Below are positions 29,081 to 37,495 of a DNA stretch of 45,978 nucleotides, in pieces; the first letter of the stretch is position 1; each line of letters begins with the position of its first letter. The DNA lies in assembly GCA_963623095.1 (NCBI GenBank), contig CAVFKD010000010.1, positions 1-45,978 of the forward strand, given 5' to 3'. The notes beneath the pieces were generated by a model. It ran no database searches. It was given only the letters and a program-made list of their open reading frames with translations, and had not been told where the DNA came from. This DNA comes from UBA3210 sp963623095. Lineage in GTDB: Bacteria > Bacillota_I > Bacilli_A > RFN20 > CAG-449. A program made the translations under genes and the position numbers.

Positions 29081-29156
29081 TGCCGCGATAGACGCTTATG
29101 AACGCGGATATTTCTATCGTCTTGACGCATTCATAATTAGGCTACTCCCCAACTGC
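29073..29156 (-). ncRNA. yybP-ykoY manganese riboswitch
   Basis: On the minus strand the leader reads TTGGGGAGTAGCC (from 29152 downward) and ends GCGGCAAGACCAA (to 29074). These are the two conserved Mn2+-binding loops of the yybP-ykoY class. TTGG and CCAA can close P1. CGATAG and CTATCG close the distal arm, with a short CGC/GCG hairpin inside. It sits between a promoter and the ATPase start. The class senses Mn2+ and is known to control exporters, P-type ATPases among them. I assigned it by motif and position, without a covariance search. Confidence 0.85.
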
Positions 29157-29160
29157 AATA

Positions 29161-29188
29161 ACAATAACATAAATTTAAAAAATATCAA
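29161..29188 (-). promoter_or_regulatory. Promoter of the riboswitch-ATPase transcript
   Basis: On the minus strand TTGATA (29183-29188), a 16-nt spacer, and TATTGT (29161-29166) with an upstream TGT that makes an extended -10. The start would fall near 29154, exactly at the 5' end of the aptamer. Confidence 0.6.
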
Positions 29189-29340
29189 ATATTTTTGATA
29201 ATTAATTATATTTAATAGTTATTTTATTTAATGATGTTTATTAGTTTTCTTTGCTTTTGAAGTTAATAATTTAATCAAGTTAAGTTAGTCAGTTATAACA
29301 TTTTATAAAAGTTTTTTAAAATCATTATCACTTTTAAAAA
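29189..29340. other. AT-rich spacer between the divergent ATPase and pckA units
   Basis: About 150 nt with no reading frame or structure I can support. It must hold the upstream promoter parts for both divergent genes. Confidence 0.5.
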
Positions 29341-29396
29341 TATAATGATAAAATATTATTGATTGAGGTTATCAATCAGAGAAGTATTAATCTCTA
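29341..29396 (+). promoter_or_regulatory. pckA: pckA promoter -10 and double-hairpin leader
   Basis: TATAAT at 29341-29346 is a good -10, but no clear -35 is seen. Two small hairpins follow: TGATTGA/TCAATCA (29360-29366 with 29372-29378) and AGAGA/TCTCT (29378-29382 with 29391-29395), sharing base 29378. They lie before a distant AAAGG (29403-29407) and the ATG at 29420. They may stabilise the mRNA or tune translation. Confidence 0.5.
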
Positions 29397-29419
29397 TATA
29401 TGAAAGGTTAAAAACTAAA

Positions 29420-31024
29420 ATGAAAAAACTTGATTTAACAAAGTACGGCATTACAGGTACAACTGAAATTGTCTACAACCCATCTTACGAATTATTATTC
29501 AAAGAAGAAACAAAACCTGAATTAGAAGGCTATGAAAAAGGTCAAATTTCTGAATTAGGCGCAGTTAATGTTATGACTGGTATCTACACAGGTAGATCTC
29601 CAAAAGATAAATTCATCGTTGTTGATGAAAATTCAAAAGATACAGTATGGTGGACTTCAGAAGGTTATAAAAATGATAACCACCCTGCAACAAAAGAAGC
29701 ATGGGAAGCATGTAAAGAAATCGCAAAGAAAGAATTATCAAATAAACGTTTATTCGTTGTTGATGCATTCTGCGGCGCAAATAAAGATACAAGAATGGCA
29801 GTAAGATTCATTGTTGAAGTTGCATGGCAAGCACATTTCATTAGAAATATGTTTATCAAACCAACAGAAGAAGAACTTGAAAACTTTGAACCAGACTTCA
29901 TTGTTTATAACGCTTCAAAAGCAAAAGTTACAAATTATAAAGAATTAGGCTTAAATTCTGAAACTGCAGTAATGTTCAATATTACAAGTAGAGAACAAGT
30001 TATTATTAATACATGGTACGGCGGTGAAATGAAGAAAGGTATGTTCTCAATGATGAACTACTACTTACCATTAAAAGGTATGGCTTCAATGCACTGTTCC
30101 GCAAATACTGATTTAAACGGTGAAAATACAGCTATTTTCTTCGGTTTATCAGGTACAGGTAAAACAACTTTATCAACAGATCCAAAAAGATTATTAATCG
30201 GTGATGATGAACACGGTTGGGATGACAATGGTGTTTTCAACTTCGAAGGTGGATGTTACGCAAAAGTAATTAACCTTGATAAAGATTCAGAACCAGATAT
30301 TTATAACGCAATTAAACGTAACGCATTACTTGAAAACGTTACATTAGATAAGAATGGTAAGATTGACTTCGCTGATAAATCAGTAACAGAAAATACTCGT
30401 GTTTCTTATCCAATTGATCACATTAAGAACATTGTAAGACCAATTTCAAGTGCTCCAGCAGCAAAGAATGTTATCTTCCTTTCTGCAGATGCATTCGGTG
30501 TCTTACCTCCAGTTTCAATTTTAACACCTGAACAAACTCAATATTATTTCTTATCAGGTTTCACAGCAAAACTTGCTGGTACTGAAAGAGGTATTACTGA
30601 ACCAACTCCTACATTCAGTGCATGTTTCGGACAAGCATTCTTAGAATTACATCCAACTAAATATGCAGAAGAATTAGTTAAGAAGATGAAAGCTAGCGGA
30701 GCAAAAGCTTACTTAGTCAATACTGGTTGGAATGGTACAGGTAAACGTATCTCAATTAAAGATACACGTGGTATTATCGATGCTATCTTAGATGGTTCTA
30801 TCTTAAAAGCAGAAACAAAGAAAATCCCACATTTCGATTTCGAAGTACCTACTTCACTTCCAGGAGTTGATCCACATATCTTAGATCCAAGAGATACATA
30901 TGCAGATCCTTCTAAATGGGAAGAAAAAGCAGTTGATTTAGCTTCAAGATTTATTGATAACTTCAAAAAATATGAAACTAATGCAGCTGGTAAAGCACTT
31001 GTTGCTGCAGGACCAAAGAAATAG
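29420..31024 (+). CDS. pckA: Phosphoenolpyruvate carboxykinase (ATP)
   Basis: 534 aa. It interconverts oxaloacetate + ATP and PEP + CO2 + ADP. In fermenters it often runs toward oxaloacetate and yields ATP. The ATG at 29420 gives the family start MKKLDLTKYGI; an in-frame codon at 29363 lies within the leader hairpins. Motifs: the TGIYTGRSPKDKF substrate loop, the Lys/His metal site (WYGGEMKKGMFS), the P-loop GLSGTGKTTLS, and GDDEHGWDDNGVFNFEGGCYAK split around the metal-binding Asp. Codons end in C (AAC, TTC, TAC, GAC, CAC) far more often than in neighbouring genes, a sign of high expression. The gene is a single unit with its own terminator. It probably works with PPi-type phosphofructokinase encoded next. 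Confidence 0.97.
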   Translation: MKKLDLTKYGITGTTEIVYNPSYELLFKEETKPELEGYEKGQISELGAVNVMTGIYTGRSPKDKFIVVDENSKDTVWWTSEGYKNDNHPATKEAWEACKEIAKKELSNKRLFVVDAFCGANKDTRMAVRFIVEVAWQAHFIRNMFIKPTEEELENFEPDFIVYNASKAKVTNYKELGLNSETAVMFNITSREQVIINTWYGGEMKKGMFSMMNYYLPLKGMASMHCSANTDLNGENTAIFFGLSGTGKTTLSTDPKRLLIGDDEHGWDDNGVFNFEGGCYAKVINLDKDSEPDIYNAIKRNALLENVTLDKNGKIDFADKSVTENTRVSYPIDHIKNIVRPISSAPAAKNVIFLSADAFGVLPPVSILTPEQTQYYFLSGFTAKLAGTERGITEPTPTFSACFGQAFLELHPTKYAEELVKKMKASGAKAYLVNTGWNGTGKRISIKDTRGIIDAILDGSILKAETKKIPHFDFEVPTSLPGVDPHILDPRDTYADPSKWEEKAVDLASRFIDNFKKYETNAAGKALVAAGPKK

Positions 31025-31040
31025 TTTTCTTAAAATCATA

Positions 31041-31067
31041 AGCGCATCCTTCGGGGTGTGCTTTTTA
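31041..31067 (+). terminator. Terminator after pckA with UUCG tetraloop
   Basis: 9-bp stem AGCGCATCC/GGGTGTGCT (two G-U pairs) closed by a C(UUCG)G tetraloop, then TTTTT. Confidence 0.9.
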
Positions 31068-31187
31068 TTTGTTGTATACAAGTTTTTCATAAAATCGGCT
31101 AATTAAGTATAAAAGAGAATATTTTATCTAATTTTGTTGTGATTGAAGCACAATAATTTAATAAGTCAACATTTATCAAATAATCTT

Positions 31188-31196
31188 TGATATAAT
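31188..31196 (+). promoter_or_regulatory. Extended -10 promoter (TGA-TATAAT) of pfp
   Basis: TGA next to a perfect TATAAT; predicted start near 31203, about 23 nt before the ATG at 31226. GGAG at 31211-31214 is the ribosome site. Confidence 0.65.
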
Positions 31197-31225
31197 AAAT
31201 ATATAAATAAGGAGATAATTTATAT

Positions 31226-32458
31226 ATGAGAAACGTAATCGTTGGCCAATCAGGTGGACCTACTGCAGTTATTAATGCATCGCTTTTGGGTGTTTTTAAA
31301 ACATCTAGAGATTTAGGCGCGAATAAGATTTTTGGTATGGTACATGGTATCAAAGGTTTACTTGATGAAGATATCGTTGATTTATCAAAACAAATTAAAA
31401 ATGACTTAGATATGGACTTATTAAAAAGAACACCATCTTCTTTCTTAGGTACATGTCGTTATAAACTTCCTGATATCAAAGGAAATGAAAAAACATACGA
31501 TAAGATTTTTGAAATCTTAGATAAAAATGAAATTGATGCATTCTTCTATATTGGAGGAAATGACTCAATGGATACTGTTAAAAAATTATCTGAATATGCA
31601 GAAACAATCCATTCTAAAATTAGATTTATGGGTTGTCCAAAAACTATTGATAATGACTTAGCTTTAACCGACCATACTCCTGGTTATGGTAGCGCGGCTA
31701 AATATATCGCTGCTACAACAAAAGAAATTATTCGTGATGGTTTAGTTTATGATTATCCAGTAGTTTCAGTTATTGAAGTCATGGGTAGAAACGCAGGTTG
31801 GTTAACCGCGGCTACTGCTTTAGCGAAAGGTGAAGATTGTGAAGGAGTTGATATGATTCTTCTTCCAGAATATACTTTTGATCAAGAAAAATTCCTTAAG
31901 AAAGTTAAAGAATTATTAGTTGGTAATAGATCTTTAGTTATCGCAGTAAGTGAAGGTATTAAAGTCGCAGATGGAAGATATGTTTGTGAACTTGGATCAC
32001 ATAATGATTATGTTGATGCATTCGGTCATAAATTATTAACCGGTACTGCAAGATATCTATCTGATTTAATCATGAATACTTATAAAGTAAAAACAAGAGC
32101 GATTGAACTTTCATCTTTACAAAGATGCGCAGCTCATATTACTTCTAGAATTGACGTTACTGAAGCATTTAATACAGCTTCCGCGGCAGTTAGAAATGCT
32201 TTTGAAGGTAAGACAGGTGAAGTTACTATCTTAAAGAGACTTTCAGATAATCCATATATTTGTATTACTGAACAAGCAGATGTTAGAAGTATCGCGAATG
32301 TTGAAAAGAAAGTACCACTTGAATGGATTACTCCTGATGGAACTTATGTAACAGATGAATTAATTAAATATATTCATCCATTAATTCAATCAGAAATTAC
32401 TCCTTTATGGGTTGATGGCTTACCTCGCCACTTAATCTTACAAAAAGACGAAAAATAA
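31226..32458 (+). CDS. pfp: Pyrophosphate-dependent 6-phosphofructokinase
   Basis: 410 aa. It phosphorylates fructose 6-phosphate with PPi and is reversible, so it can serve glycolysis and gluconeogenesis. Residues 110-114 read GGNDS. The Asp at the fourth place (Gly in ATP enzymes) and the Lys in PKTIDND (138-144; Gly in ATP enzymes) are the two accepted marks of PPi use. The GGND start, with Asn for the usual Asp, is a known variant among longer PFKs. The fructose 6-phosphate segment MGRNAGWLTA follows. The gene is alone, between its extended -10 promoter and a terminator, next to pckA. Donor choice is inferred from residues, not measured. Confidence 0.93.
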   Translation: MRNVIVGQSGGPTAVINASLLGVFKTSRDLGANKIFGMVHGIKGLLDEDIVDLSKQIKNDLDMDLLKRTPSSFLGTCRYKLPDIKGNEKTYDKIFEILDKNEIDAFFYIGGNDSMDTVKKLSEYAETIHSKIRFMGCPKTIDNDLALTDHTPGYGSAAKYIAATTKEIIRDGLVYDYPVVSVIEVMGRNAGWLTAATALAKGEDCEGVDMILLPEYTFDQEKFLKKVKELLVGNRSLVIAVSEGIKVADGRYVCELGSHNDYVDAFGHKLLTGTARYLSDLIMNTYKVKTRAIELSSLQRCAAHITSRIDVTEAFNTASAAVRNAFEGKTGEVTILKRLSDNPYICITEQADVRSIANVEKKVPLEWITPDGTYVTDELIKYIHPLIQSEITPLWVDGLPRHLILQKDEK

Positions 32459-32465
32459 ATTTAAG

Positions 32466-32501
32466 AAAAAACTAGTTTTCGAAAGAAAATTAGTTTTTTT
32501 T
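32466..32501 (+). terminator. Terminator after pfp
   Basis: 15-bp stem (32466-32480 with 32485-32499, one G-U) closed by a GAAA tetraloop, then a T run. Confidence 0.9.
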
Positions 32502-32541
32502 CTACGCTTTTATATTAAAATATAAAACGTTGGTGAAAAAA

Positions 32542-33400
32542 ATGAAAACAAAGCAAGAAGTAAACTCATTCATTTTATTATTAATAACTACTCTTATATG
32601 GGGTAGTGCTTTTGTGTTCCAAGATATTGCTTCTAATTATGTTTCAAGCTATACATTTAACTGCATTCGTTTCTTAATCGCGTTTATTGTTATGCTTCCT
32701 TTTGCTATATATCGCCAAATAAAATTAAAAAAAGAGAATAAGAATAATTCAATTAAAGAAATTATTATTTCTTCATTAATATGTGGATTTTTCTTAATTG
32801 GTGCATCTATTTTACAACAATTTGGTGTTGGAATGGTTGGCGCAGGTAAATCTGGTTTTATCACTTCAATGTATTTAGTAATTATCCCAGTATTATTATT
32901 TATTTTTGCCCATAAACGTTATTCATGGAATGTATATTTAGGTATAGTTGTCGCGATAGTTGGCTTATATTTATTATCGGTTAAAGGTAATTTCACATTA
33001 GAAACAGGTGATTTATTCTTAATTGGAAGTGCATTTATGTTCGCATTTCAAATTATTTCAACGGGATATTTCGCTAAAAACATGGATCCTATCACTTTAT
33101 CTTGCGGTCAATCTTTAGTTTCATTTGTGATTGCTTTAATTCCTACTTTAATTTTTGATCAACCTACATTTAGCCAAATTGGTAATGCAATATGGCCTAT
33201 ATTATATGTTTCAATATTTTCTACTTGTGTTGCTTATACTTTACAAATTGTTGGACAAAGACATCTCAATGAAACTCTTGCAAGTTTAGTTATGTCTTTT
33301 GAATCAGTCTTTTCTGCTTTATTTGGTGCGATATTTCTAAGCCAATATTTATCTTTAAAAGAATATATTGGATGCGGAGTTATCTTTATTGGAGTAATAC
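32542..33400 (+). CDS. EamA/DMT family transporter, 3' end lost in assembly gap
   Basis: At least 286 aa are readable from ATG 32542, chosen over the upstream TTG and GTG because GGTG lies 6 nt before it. Ten TM helices in two EamA halves can be traced; the first starts with LLITTLIWGSAFVFQD and the second ends with SLKEYIGCGVIFIGVI. Members export or import small metabolites such as amino acids, and the substrate here cannot be told. The reading frame runs into the 10-N gap at 33401. The residues that follow belong to the ribosome site and start of mutS2, so the true stop lies in the missing sequence. It is first in a run of repair and metabolic genes. Confidence 0.88.
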
Positions 33401-33410
33401 NNNNNNNNNN
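33401..33410. other. Assembly gap (10 N) hiding the end of the EamA gene
   Basis: Ten Ns is a placeholder. The transporter reads in from the left, and a GAGGTG site for mutS2 starts right after it, so the last transporter codons and stop are inside. Confidence 0.9.
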
Positions 33411-33424
33411 TTTTGAGGTGTTTT

Positions 33425-35728
33425 ATGAAGGATATATACGAAACTTTTGAATTTAATGAAATTATTAAAATGATCGAACCATACGCAAAAACAGAAATTG
33501 GTTTAGAAAATATCAGAAATTTAAAAATGTATGAAGACGTTTCTTTATTAAATGATGAATTATCACATTTAGAAGAAATTATTTCCTATACTCAAAAATA
33601 CCGTAATTTAAAGATTTATCCTCATAAAGACATCAAAGGTAGAATATCCTTAATCAAAAAAGGTGGTATTGGTAATGTTGAATTCTTTTATCAAGTCCAT
33701 CAATATTTACAAAACGCCAAAGAATTAATCGATGAAACAATTAAAGATGAAAATTATCCTTATTTAAATTCTTTAATTTCATCACTTAATGATTTAGAAA
33801 ATCTTAAATATAGAATTGAAAAAGTTATCAATAAAGATTTAACAATCTCCGATAATGCATCAAGTGGATTAAGAGAGATTAGAAAACAATTAAGAAATGA
33901 AATATCATCTCAGCAAAAAATCATGAATTCTTTAATGATCAAATATAAAGATTATTTAAATGATGAACATGTTGCTTTAAGAAATTCTAATTTTACTTTA
34001 TCAATCAAACAAACTTATAAAAATAAAGTTGATGGTGTCGTTGTTGATGAATCTACTTCTGGAAATACTGCTTTTATCGAACCATTAGAAATTATTGTTT
34101 CCAATAATAAAATTCAACGTTTAAGAGAAAAAGAAAAAGAAGAAATAGATATTATTTTAGGAGAATTAACTAAATCTTGTTATAACAATATCGATGATAT
34201 TCAAGTTGATCAAGAAGTTATTACTTATTTAGATTTCTTACTTGCAAAAGCTAATTATGCTTTAGATAACAATCATTTAGTACCTCATATTGTTAAAGAA
34301 AAGAAAATATCTTTTATGGGTGCAAGACATCCTTTAATCGATCCAAATAAAGTAGTAAAAAATGATTTTGTTTTAGACAAACAAAAAATTATGATTGTTA
34401 CAGGTCCTAATGCTGGAGGTAAAACAGTTGCTTTAAAAGTTATTGGTTTACTTGTAATTATGGCAGAATCTGGTTTAGCGTTACCTACATCAAAAGCAGG
34501 AGAATTATCTTTCTTTAACAATGTTTATGTTGATATGGGTGATTCTCAATCAATTATTGATAATCTATCAACTTTCTCAGGACATATTAAAAACTTAAAA
34601 GAAATTATGAAAGAAGTGGATAATAATTCACTTGTTATTTTTGATGAACTTGGAAGTGGTACATCTCCTTTAGATGGTGAAGCTTTAGCGATAGGTAGTA
34701 TTAAATACCTCCATTCTAAAGATGCATTTGGTATTATTACTTCCCACTTTGATGGAGTAAAATCCTTTGCTTTAGAAGAAGATTATATCTTAAATGCTTC
34801 AATGGCATTTGATGAACAAAATATTACTCCAACATATCGATTAAGATTAGGTGTTGCAGGTAAATCTTATGGTCTAGAAATGGCTTATCGTATGGGACTT
34901 GAAAATGAGATTTTAGTAACTGCATCTTCTTATTTAGAAGAAAAAAGAAAATCTGATAAAGAGATTACTTTAAAAATGCTTCAACATAAATTAGAAGAAA
35001 ATGAACAAATTCAATTTGAATTAAAAGAAAAAGAAGATTTGTTAAATAAGAAAGTTCAAACTTTAGAAAATCAAAGAAAAGAACTTCAAAGACAAATTGA
35101 TTTAGTTAAACAAAATGCTGAAGAAGAAAAAGAAAAATTAGTTGATGAGACAAAGAAAAAAATCGAACAAACTTATAATGAATTTATTTCATCCCAAGAT
35201 ATTAAATTACATCAAGTAATTAAAGCAAAAAAAGACTTAGATGATTTATTAGATAATCAAGAAGAAAATGAAGAATCTTCTTATATCCCATCAATTGGAG
35301 ATTATGTAAGAGCGAATGATTATGGAGTATGTGGTAAAGTTATTAGAATTAAAGGTGATAATGTAACCATTATGTCTGATGGAGGAATGAATATTACTTC
35401 AAAAATAAATGGTGTAAGTAAAATTTCTAAATCTAAACAACCTAAAAAGAAAGAATATGTTCCATCATTTAAACTCGATAAAAAAGTACCTCTTGAATGC
35501 AATATTGTTGGATTCCATATTGAAGAGGGAATAAGAGAAATTGATAAATATTTAGATGACGTGATAACCGCGCATTATTCAGAAGTAAGAATTATTCATG
35601 GTTCTGGAACTGGAAAATTAAGAACTGCAGTACATGAATATTTAAATAAGAGAAAAGATATAAAAGGATATCGTCTAGGTGGTCTAGGCGAAGGAGGAGT
35701 AGGAGCGACAGTAGTCATCCTAAAATAA
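33425..35728 (+). CDS. mutS2: MutS2: endonuclease / collided-ribosome factor
   Basis: 767 aa. MutS2 proteins limit recombination and, in Bacillus, also act on collided ribosomes. ATG 33425 follows GAGGTG (33415-33420); a TTG at 33413 lies within that site and is rejected. Seen: the N-terminal core and lever helices, Walker A GPNAGGKT at residues 327-334, Walker B VIFDELGSGTSP, a long Lys/Glu coiled coil (about 510-625), a KOW-like GDYVRANDYGVCGKV stretch, and a C-terminal Smr domain with HGSGTGKLR from residue 725 and GGLGEGGVG at the end. The mismatch-binding domain of MutS is absent, as expected. uvrC begins 3 nt after the stop. Confidence 0.96.
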   Translation: MKDIYETFEFNEIIKMIEPYAKTEIGLENIRNLKMYEDVSLLNDELSHLEEIISYTQKYRNLKIYPHKDIKGRISLIKKGGIGNVEFFYQVHQYLQNAKELIDETIKDENYPYLNSLISSLNDLENLKYRIEKVINKDLTISDNASSGLREIRKQLRNEISSQQKIMNSLMIKYKDYLNDEHVALRNSNFTLSIKQTYKNKVDGVVVDESTSGNTAFIEPLEIIVSNNKIQRLREKEKEEIDIILGELTKSCYNNIDDIQVDQEVITYLDFLLAKANYALDNNHLVPHIVKEKKISFMGARHPLIDPNKVVKNDFVLDKQKIMIVTGPNAGGKTVALKVIGLLVIMAESGLALPTSKAGELSFFNNVYVDMGDSQSIIDNLSTFSGHIKNLKEIMKEVDNNSLVIFDELGSGTSPLDGEALAIGSIKYLHSKDAFGIITSHFDGVKSFALEEDYILNASMAFDEQNITPTYRLRLGVAGKSYGLEMAYRMGLENEILVTASSYLEEKRKSDKEITLKMLQHKLEENEQIQFELKEKEDLLNKKVQTLENQRKELQRQIDLVKQNAEEEKEKLVDETKKKIEQTYNEFISSQDIKLHQVIKAKKDLDDLLDNQEENEESSYIPSIGDYVRANDYGVCGKVIRIKGDNVTIMSDGGMNITSKINGVSKISKSKQPKKKEYVPSFKLDKKVPLECNIVGFHIEEGIREIDKYLDDVITAHYSEVRIIHGSGTGKLRTAVHEYLNKRKDIKGYRLGGLGEGGVGATVVILK

Positions 35729-35731
35729 GAT

Positions 35732-37486
35732 ATGAACGACAAAGTTTTAGCGAAAATTGATCTTCTAACTTATGTTCCAGGTGTCTATTTAATGAAAGAC
35801 AAAGATGGGACAATTATTTATGTTGGAAAAGCTAAGTCTTTGATCAAAAGAGTTAAACAATATTTTACTCGTCCTCAAGAAGGTAAAGTTTTAAGAATGG
35901 TTAGAGAAGTTGATGACTTTGATACCATTGAAACACCTAGTGAAAAAGAAGCTTTATTATTAGAAATTAATTTGATTAGAAAATATTATCCAAAATATAA
36001 TATTTTATTAAAAGATGGTAAATCTTATCCTTATATCGCTTTAAATAAAATAGGTGATCCATATTTAAAAATTGCTTACAAAGATAACGATAAGCGTTTT
36101 AAATATTTTGGACCATATCCTAATTCGCAAGCTTGTTATAAAACCATTGATTTATTAAATAAAATCTTTCCTTTAAGAAAGTGTAATACAATACCTTCTA
36201 GCCCTTGTTTATATTATCATTTAGGTCAATGCTTAGGACCTTGCATTAATAAAATTGATGAAAATACTTATGAACCATTAATTGAAAAAATACAACATTT
36301 TTTAAATGGTGATACAGGTTCTATCAAAGAAGAATTAAAACAAAAAATGTTAAAAGCAAGTGAAAATCTAGAATTTGAAACCGCGAATGAATTAAAACTA
36401 ACCCTTGATTCCATTGATAAGATTTGTCAAAAACAAAACATTCAATTACAAGATCATATCAATCGTGATGTTATTGGTTTTTCAACAAGAGAAGGATATT
36501 TCTCTTTATGCATTATGACTTATCGAAACGGTAATTTACTCGGTAAAAATATTTTCATCTTAGAACAATTTGATGATATTAAAGAAGAGATTATCGATAA
36601 TGTATTTACTTATTATCAAAAACATAATCTTCCAAAAGAAGTTATAGTTTCTGATCAAGATATCTGCGATTTATTAAATGATTTTTTAGATGCTGAAGTT
36701 ATTTGTCCTACTAGAGGTACTAAAAAAGATTTATTATTAATCGCTTTAGAAAACGCAAAACATGGCTTAGATGAACATTTCCTAACCGCGAGATTAGAAG
36801 ATGATTCTTTATCATTACTTGAAGAATTAGGTAAACTATTAAATATTAAAACACCTTTAAGAATTGAATTATTTGATAACTCTCATTTACAAGGCTCTTA
36901 TCCAATTGGTGCGATGGTATGCTTTATCAATGGTGAAAAAGCACCTGGAGAATATCGTAAATACAATATTTCTTGGTCTGATGGTAAAGATGATTTAAAA
37001 TCGATGGAAGAAGTTATTACTAGACGTTATTCTAGATTGATCAACGAAGAAAAGAAAATGCCTGATTTAATTATCGTTGATGGAGGCGATAATCAAATAA
37101 ATATCGCTCAAGAGGTTTTAAATAATTTAAATCTTGATATCCCATTAGCGGGTTTAGCTAAAAACGATAAACACCATACTAATGGATTAATTTATCAAGG
37201 TAAATTATATGAAATAGATAAAAAATCAAGACTATTTTTAATGCTTGTAAGAATGCAAGATGAAGTGCATAGATATGCCATTACTTTCCATAAAGATAAA
37301 AGAGGAAAAGGATTAACTCATTCCTTCTTTGATGATATAAAAGGTATTGGTAAGAAAAGAAAAGAACTTTTATTAAAAGCTTATCCAACATTAGATAGTT
37401 TAAAAAAGGCAGATGTGGTAGAATTATCTCAAATTGTTCCACCTAATATCGCTGAACAAATTTATCAAATCGTAAATAAGAAATAG
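35732..37486 (+). CDS. uvrC: UvrABC system protein C (excinuclease)
   Basis: 584 aa. UvrC makes both cuts around a lesion during nucleotide excision repair, in complex with UvrB. An N-terminal GIY-YIG nuclease (PGVYLMKDKDGTIIYVGKAKSL, residues about 15-95) makes the 3' cut. A UVR/UvrB-binding helix pair lies near 195-235. An RNase H-like nuclease with LFDNSH and LIIVDGGDNQI makes the 5' cut. Tandem HhH motifs (IKGIGKKRKELLLK and the end) bind DNA. The start has only a weak ribosome site, 3 nt after the mutS2 stop, so translational coupling is likely. The gene sits in the mutS2-uvrC-...-ligA repair set. Confidence 0.97.
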   Translation: MNDKVLAKIDLLTYVPGVYLMKDKDGTIIYVGKAKSLIKRVKQYFTRPQEGKVLRMVREVDDFDTIETPSEKEALLLEINLIRKYYPKYNILLKDGKSYPYIALNKIGDPYLKIAYKDNDKRFKYFGPYPNSQACYKTIDLLNKIFPLRKCNTIPSSPCLYYHLGQCLGPCINKIDENTYEPLIEKIQHFLNGDTGSIKEELKQKMLKASENLEFETANELKLTLDSIDKICQKQNIQLQDHINRDVIGFSTREGYFSLCIMTYRNGNLLGKNIFILEQFDDIKEEIIDNVFTYYQKHNLPKEVIVSDQDICDLLNDFLDAEVICPTRGTKKDLLLIALENAKHGLDEHFLTARLEDDSLSLLEELGKLLNIKTPLRIELFDNSHLQGSYPIGAMVCFINGEKAPGEYRKYNISWSDGKDDLKSMEEVITRRYSRLINEEKKMPDLIIVDGGDNQINIAQEVLNNLNLDIPLAGLAKNDKHHTNGLIYQGKLYEIDKKSRLFLMLVRMQDEVHRYAITFHKDKRGKGLTHSFFDDIKGIGKKRKELLLKAYPTLDSLKKADVVELSQIVPPNIAEQIYQIVNKK

Positions 37487-37495
37487 GAGTATAGT

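Noticed and set aside
33411..33450. C-terminal residues of the EamA protein after the 10-N gap
   Set aside because: That frame reads through the mutS2 ribosome site and start. It does not continue the family's last helix, so it is an artefact of the placeholder gap.
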